The notes under the pieces were generated by a model. That model saw only the letters and a program-made list of their open reading frames with translations. It was not told the origin of the DNA and made no database searches. Shown piece after piece: positions 58,331 through 64,000 of a stretch of 64,000 nt of DNA (positions within the stretch are counted from its first letter, which is position 1; every line of letters starts with the position of its first letter). The DNA comes from Mytilus californianus (Eukaryota; Mollusca; Bivalvia; Mytilida; Mytilidae). A program made the translations under genes and the position numbers. The stretch lies in NCBI RefSeq assembly GCF_021869535.1, contig NW_026262737.1, positions 303,501 through 367,500 of the forward strand, in the 5' to 3' direction.

Positions 58331-58746
58331 TGCAGGGTAACATGAACGGACAGACATACAGGGATTTGGTGCTTAGAAACATTGTAGTCCCTCATTTTGA
58401 TAATCCTCCACTTGCTTCAAGACCCTTGTGCATGTACGACAATGCTAGACCACACAGGGTAAGGATTGTAACCGAGTACAAAGAGTACAAAGAGCAAGAA
58501 GCCATTGACAATATCTTTTGGCCTTCCATGTCTCCAGACATGAACCCTATCGAACATGTCTGGGATACCATTGGCAGAAATCTCAATCGTAGAGATCCAC
58601 CTTTGCAAAATCTTAGCGATTTAAGAAGCGCAATTGTTGCTGAATGGAATAAATTTGCTCAACTAAAGTTCAGAAGGCTTGTACAGAGTATGAGACTCCG
58701 TGTTATGGAACTGTACCGGAAGAGAGGGTGTTACACATCCTATTGA
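58331..58746 (+). pseudogene. Tc1/mariner transposase, 3' half
   Basis: The frame opens at 'QGNMNGQTYRDLVLRNIVVP' and runs to a stop at 58746. The second catalytic Asp is in 'MYDNARPHR' and the Glu in 'SPDMNPIEHVWD', the D and E of the DDE triad. There are 37 residues between them, but the adjacent 'EYKEYKEQE' comes from a 9-bp duplication; without it the spacing is 34, the DD34E of Tc1 proteins. The N-terminal paired-like DNA-binding region and first Asp are missing, so this is a 5'-truncated, inactive copy. The right terminal repeat ends at about 59082 ('CTTTTGGCGGACTG') before TA. Confidence 0.9.
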
Positions 58747-59059
58747 CTCAAATATTGACATTAAATTTGCCGAAACATATCAAAGAATATTTGTAGAGAC
58801 TTTTAATGATATTGGGTGATTAATTGTTGTAAAAAAATAAAATCACAGTGAAACCTAAATTCCGTTTATGATTTGTGTAATTTTCACTATTTCTATGAAC
58901 GCAAATTTCAAATGCATAGAACCTGCATACGTGAACAAACTTAAGTCTGCGGTTTGTTTATGGTATATTTTAGCAAAATTGCTACATGAATATTTTCTCT
59001 TTTTCGAGGATTAACTGATTTTTTTAAATGAAAAAGATTTCGATGCAATAAAAATAGGT

Positions 59060-59084
59060 GGTGCTTAACTTTTGGCGGACTGTA
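59060..59084 (-). repeat. Right terminal repeat of the Tc1/mariner remnant
   Basis: 'TGCTTAACTTTTGGCGGACT' then G and TA (59083-59084), the typical inward-reading end CAGTCCGCCAAAAGTTAAGC after a TA target. No matching left end is found upstream of the palindrome array. Confidence 0.65.
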
Positions 59085-59439
59085 TATTTACAAGACCGTC
59101 ATTTTTTACAGGAACTTATTTTAAATTCTACCCAAAATTATTTTGTCTGACTAAATATCTTAAAAAAAAAAGAACGACTCCGTAAAGCAGTGTGAAGCAT
59201 TAAGAACAAAGTTTTTGCACTAAGGTCACTTGAATGGTGAGCACAAATAACGCGTGGATAAAAGAAGATATAAGCATATAAACAATAAATATGAAATTTA
59301 GTATCAATAGATATTTTGATTTTGAAGTTAAATGACTTTTTAATCAGCGCGTGCCAAGCGGCACGTGACACACGATAAAGTACACATTCCAAATCTTCGT
59401 GTTCAATGAATCTTATCTGGGACTATTATACTCAGACAA

Positions 59440-59590
59440 CGTCATGGCTTAAAAGAAAAAGACAAACAGACAAACAATAGTACACAAAACGCAACATAGA
59501 AAAATAAAGAATAAGCAACACGAACCCCACCAAAAACTAGGGGTGCTCTCAGGTGCTCCGGAAGGGTAAGCAGATCCCGCTCCACATATA
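59440..59590 (+). repeat. Mussel dispersed repeat fragment ('GGTGCTCCGGAAGGGTAAGC')
   Basis: 'AGGTGCTCCGGAAGGGTAAG' followed by 'CAGATCCCGCTCCACAT'; diverged relative at 54270-54320 ('CTCCGGTGCTCTGGGAGGGT'). Known to me as a frequent mussel repeat. Confidence 0.5.
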
Positions 59591-60949
59591 TAATATATCT
59601 CATTCTATTCAAAATTGAAATAAATTCTCAAATATTTAGATTGAATATGGAAATAATTTAAAAGTTATGGGTCATACAGCAACTGACGTCTTATATGACA
59701 TGCACGAACTATATATTTTGCTAATTTGTTAATTCGACAGTCAATATATAGAGGGCAGTCAAAGATGAAATGGAGCTCAATTCAGTTTTTTTTCAACTGT
59801 TACAAAATATCATAGACTTTTATGTAGAGTTACGTTTGAATACCCTCTTGTCTAAATAGGGCTATGTATGACCGCTCAAGTTTACTCAACGTAATTATCA
59901 TTTTCTAAGACAGCTTTCTATTATATGTTCATAGTGTTAAAACTACCTGTATCTTTGCAAATAGGCATGCATGATGAGTGGAGCCCTTTTCAACATATTT
60001 TTATAGTTTGTTCTTAGGTTAAACTGTATTTTACCGATAAATGGATGCAGTTTAAATTAACATTATTATGAAAAGTATAAAGTCAAAAGTTTGTCAAACC
60101 TTTTGTGGAATTTGTGAAGCTTTTTATGACAAATAGAGTATTTTTTTAATTTTCGTTTGACCTTATCCATAATTTTATTTTATAAACCAAATACAAAACA
60201 CGTGAAAAAAAACCAACTAGAACATGCTGAAATAACATACGTGCGTAATAAACTGTTCCTGGTTGAATGATAATGAATTTCAATCGATTACACAGGCGGC
60301 AATCAATATTGAATGTGGCACGTGTCGATAAACCATTAAATAAATTCGTAATTTTTAAAGATGTAATTATAATATGTTGAATTATTTATTTTAAAATAGT
60401 CTATTTCTATATTTCATGTCCTTTGTGCCAATTATATAATATCATCTGGTCCCTTGTATTTGCGTCCCATTTGATATATTTTTTCATCAGAATCTTTCAA
60501 CAATTTCGATCACAATGATGAAACTTTAAAACGTTTAAAAATATTTTCACGAGTCAAACAGGTGCTTTCTTTATCATGTTCGACGCATGCGGGAACGTAT
60601 TCTTAAAAATAGAATAAACACTAAAAAGTAAAATACGAAATCATTTAGTATAAAATTAAACGAGAGACTTTATTTCTTACCGTGAGCAACTTAATTTAAA
60701 AATTGATAATTTCCCGCCTTTTTGTTAAACACCAATCTGTATATGAATTTGGATTCATTCTAAATTTGTTATCCTCTTGTCACTTCCTGATTTCATTTCG
60801 TTTAAAAATCGAAAGTAAACGTAATCTATTCTTGATGAATTTAAATATACTGTCATTTTACTGAATCGTTCCAAGTTTATTAAAATGAATTCCATATATC
60901 GATTTAATCGGGATACTGGTTATACAGAGATATAATAGTTGTTACAATT

Positions 60950-61225
60950 TCATAAAGAGAGCAACTTTTTAACTTCAAAGATAGGGAGGGGATCATGATT
61001 TTTGTCTGATAGAGATTATTTTAGTTTTTTAATGCTATAGATCAGACTATTTTTCAAAATTTATCACTATAAGTTATGGGAAAAATCTGAATTCAGAATA
61101 TTTTTTTTCACCTCCTGGCCACAATATTTGTTGCATTAAATTGGGGATCAGAATGTATTTTTTAGGAAGAAAACAAAACCCCATCCCGTTCCCTTTGAAG
61201 TTAAATAGTCGTTCCTTTATGCTGT
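60950..61225. mobile_element. Foldback MITE ('TTTAACTTCAAAGG...' family), copy 2
   Basis: Left 'TTTTTAACTTCAAAGATAGG' and right 'CCTTTGAAGTTAAATAGTCG' are inverse repeats. Same family as 57418-57702. A weaker possible relative is at about 49020-49160. Confidence 0.65.
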
Positions 61226-61756
61226 GATTCCTGGATTCACTTTTGTTGATCAGGAATGTCCCCTGAAAATAACTAAGGTGAAGTGAAATTGTGAACTAGA
61301 TTTCCGGATCCTTGTTCTTATCTTCATATTTAAGCATCACACCATGCAACAACTGCCTACATAGCTAGTAATATACGTCCCTGGTTCTTTACTGTTGCCC
61401 CAAATAATGTTCAGTGATTTCCACCTCAGTTAAAGTGACTTAAGCCCTCAAACTCCTAGCTGAAACCATAGGTACTTGGGGACAGGACATTTTTTTTGGC
61501 CCTGAGGCTCCCCCTTTTTTTCCAAAATCCGCATATTTTTTTGTTTTCTATTAATTTCAATTCATTTTGCGTTTTTCTGTATTATAAGAACATAAATATA
61601 CTACAAATAACTTGTATTTGCTATTTACTATCAATTCCAATTTTAATTTCCACAGTGGTCTCTATATATACATATCTGTGACTAAGATATGTCCTAAAAC
61701 AGCTTTGTGAAACTGGGGCCTGGTATTGCATGTCTGTATTTAAAGTGCAATCATTT

Positions 61757-61895
61757 AAAGTCTTAGGTTAGGACATCCTAGCTAAGATAATCCTAAGATA
61801 GCTTCGATGTGCATGCTGAGACATCTCTTAAGTCGGTCCTAACTTTATCGTAATATCTGTCCTTAGAAATTCTTAGGACATCGATAAACAGGCCC
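61757..61895. repeat. Dispersed repeat, partner of 2571-2710
   Basis: 'GGTTAGGACATCCTAGCTAA' and 'AAGATAGCTTCGATGTGCAT' match the left-end copy. Confidence 0.65.
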
Positions 61896-62779
61896 TTGGT
61901 CTTTAATCGTATTTTAACATAATTATAAGCGCGCCGATGATTAATTTTGATAACTAATTACCATCCGATAGTAAGAAAATTAGCTTGGCATCCTGACCGA
62001 ATATAATTCTTCGTCTATTGTCGAGCAGTGAGCCAGGGCTGATATGCATAAAACGGGTACGTCTAAACACTGCTCATGACCTCCTGAGTGCACTCAGGAC
62101 ATACAAAGTGCACTCATGACTCTTTAAAGTCATCGTATATGCACACAGGAAGAATGTATATATTCGTTGCACGCTGTTTATTGCAGTGGTAAATTTTGGT
62201 AGATTTTGAAAACGAACTTAAATAGATATTTATTATTTTTATAAAATAATGAGGGCACGTGTCACTGATTACACAACTACTCAGCCGTGAATAATCCAAT
62301 TAACAACATTGATTGGATTATCTTTATTGCTTATGAATATCATGTTATAAGAACAGTGTTTTGATAAAATTTAATTATGCGATATTTTAAAGTTGTTTCG
62401 GAATTGATTTCTGTAATTAAATTTACTTCATGTGTAGTGAATTTTACGATAATGGAGAAAAAAAATCAAAAGTCCCATTCAATGTATTTTAATACAGTTT
62501 ATGTGTAATGAGGACAGCTAAATTAAATTTGTTATTGTACGTTCTGCAGTTCTTAAGTAAAAGAAATTGTTTTATAGTTTGTCTATTACAAGTTCGTTTT
62601 TGTTTTTCTTTGTGAATATTTTTCCTCTCTCCAACATCAACTAAATAAACGAATATCATATTTTATGTAATATAATCATACAAAGGCAGACAAGTGTTTT
62701 TTTGTTTTGTTTTAATATCTAAAGTCTAATATCTTGGCAGAGTACGTGTTTTCAGCCTTGGTTTCTTTCTTTGGTTTGG

Positions 62780-63058
62780 CTAATGGACAAGTTTCTGGGG
62801 TTTTTGTAACTCAAAATCTGTACATGAGGACTTAGTCGTTGTTAGAGAGGACGGAGTAGCATTCAACAGTCTGCAAAATAGTCGTTCTCGCTGTTCTTGA
62901 TTCTTGCAAACCTTATTGTGAAATAACATGTTTTCTGTAAGACCAAAAAGTTCATAATTTCCCATGAGCTCGATGTAAAACCACATCTTACTACTTGAAA
63001 TTGTAAAGAAAAAATACCCTAATATGTTAAATGACGGGAGCTCAATGTACGCTAGCAT
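62780..63058 (-). CDS. Unrecognised minus-strand frame, possibly a terminal exon
   Basis: A 92-codon frame ending TAG at 62780 whose last 65 residues look more coding-like than most here: 'NKVCKNQEQRERLFCRLLNA', then a Ser/Thr-rich tail and 'FELQKPQKLVH'. I recognise no domain. There is no clear acceptor, and no AATAAA in a convincing position downstream on minus. Could be chance. Confidence 0.22.
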   Translation of the reverse strand: MLAYIELPSFNILGYFFFTISSSKMWFYIELMGNYELFGLTENMLFHNKVCKNQEQRERLFCRLLNATPSSLTTTKSSCTDFELQKPQKLVH

Positions 63059-64000
63059 TAATTTAGCCCGTTTGTGAAAGGGGTCTTGATCGGGACAGAA
63101 AACTGAAAGAAAAACGGAGACAAATTCATTTTTCAGAATTTATTTTCACATTGAAATTCGTTCAGGCTTGTTTTACTGGACAAGAACGATTTAAATGAGA
63201 AATAAAATTTTACTATATGAGTTAGATTATTTGAAAATCGTATTTTGATAAGTGCGGCAACAAATACAGATAAGAACGGGCTTGATACAAAACCAAATAT
63301 CGCTTTATGAAAATGCTGGTGACAAATTCCTTCTTCAGATTTTATTTTGTATTTAATTGAAGCCGGAGTGAATTATTTAAAGTTAATACATTGAACTCTT
63401 AAGACAGTGGTAAACCAAATAGAACTTTGTATTGTTTGGTGCGTTCTCCGTAAGAAATCTGTTTGAGGATACGAGTTTGATAATGAAAACAGGTACATTC
63501 TTGTGACAGTGACAACGTCAAGAGAAGTGGTGTTGGTTGCTAGAGTTATTTTCATGTCGTATTTTTGCTTGTGTTGTTCAAAAGACATACGATAAGTTGT
63601 GTTTTTAAAGACGCAACAAAAAACACAAATGAAAATAATTATATACAGAAAAAAAGTTTGTTGTTTTATTCATATGCAATTACAAATATTATCGCTTACT
63701 AGAAGATGCCTGAGAAATCGCGGTGCCATTGGGCAAGCGATGAAACAAAGAGTGTGGACACAGTAATATGGTGGACACAGTAAGGATTTTGACACGGTTA
63801 ATGCATTTAATTCTATTTCTTTAAAGAGATGAAAATGAGGAACATAATGCAAAAGACCCCATTCTTCTCGGTTGGAAAATAAAAGTATTTAATAGCCTAA
63901 GAAAAGTGTGGCAAAGTGTGATTTTCAGTACTTTTTTACGCTTTAAACTCAACAACCGTATGAGCTACGTAAAGGGATCAAAATTTGGATTTCGCGGACA

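Larger units (their letters stand above)
59600..64000. other. Mostly non-genic right flank
   Basis: Contains a foldback MITE (60950-61225), the partner of the 2571 repeat (61757-61895) and AT-rich DNA. Frames on minus at 62780-63058 and 63373-63588 are discussed separately or lack features. Confidence 0.45.

Overview
This window is animal nuclear DNA: AT-rich, intron-rich, with GT-AG exons only tens to hundreds of bases long and a dense load of dispersed repeats. The repeat families (one containing 'AAGGCCGT...TTGTCTCATTGGCAACCAT', one 'TTTGGCAATCGCCAATGGCAG', one 'GCCAGCTGAAGGACGCCTCC') are ones I associate with marine mussels, most likely Mytilus. Most of the supplied open reading frames are noise or lie inside repeats. 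The genic content is one long host gene plus several mobile elements.

Region by region. 1-6.0 kb: only dispersed repeats, a duplicated 220-bp segment and simple repeats. 6.03-14.58 kb: one composite DNA transposon with matching ends and TTAA on both sides. Inside are a plus-strand THAP-domain gene and a convergent minus-strand gene of the P2X7-receptor-C-terminus-like zinc domain family. Each has an identical CRE palindrome (TGACGTCA) near its end of the element. Both genes are broken: the THAP gene has an in-frame stop and seems to have lost its catalytic middle, and the P2X7C-like gene lacks its cysteine-rich middle exon. Mussel repeats and two copies of a small TIR element have inserted into it. 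17.2-18.2 kb: remnants of a Penelope-like reverse transcriptase. 20.5-57.1 kb: a plus-strand gene of eight coding exons whose reading phases all agree (321 codons), encoding a secreted or membrane cysteine-rich protein. Its 21.6-kb intron 6 (34.6-56.2 kb) holds an 8.65-kb tyrosine-recombinase retrotransposon on the minus strand (37.64-46.29 kb).

That retrotransposon has gag (three coding exons), RT, RNase H and tyrosine recombinase in DIRS order. It is bounded by split direct repeats in the A1-ORFs-B1-A2-B2 layout of PAT/Ngaro elements. Its recombinase frame is open, but gag and RT carry stops and frameshifts. 58.0-59.1 kb: an array of about 13 imperfect 'ATCCTATAGGAT' palindromes abuts the 3' half of a Tc1/mariner transposase and its right terminal repeat. 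The rest, 59.1-64 kb, is mostly repeats and unrecognised AT-rich DNA.

The most interesting objects are the TTAA-bounded THAP + P2X7C composite element, the intron-bearing YR retroelement with a near-textbook split repeat structure, a foldback element with two hammerhead-like cores that co-vary in stem II, and the palindrome array. All homology calls are from reading motifs by eye; no database was searched.
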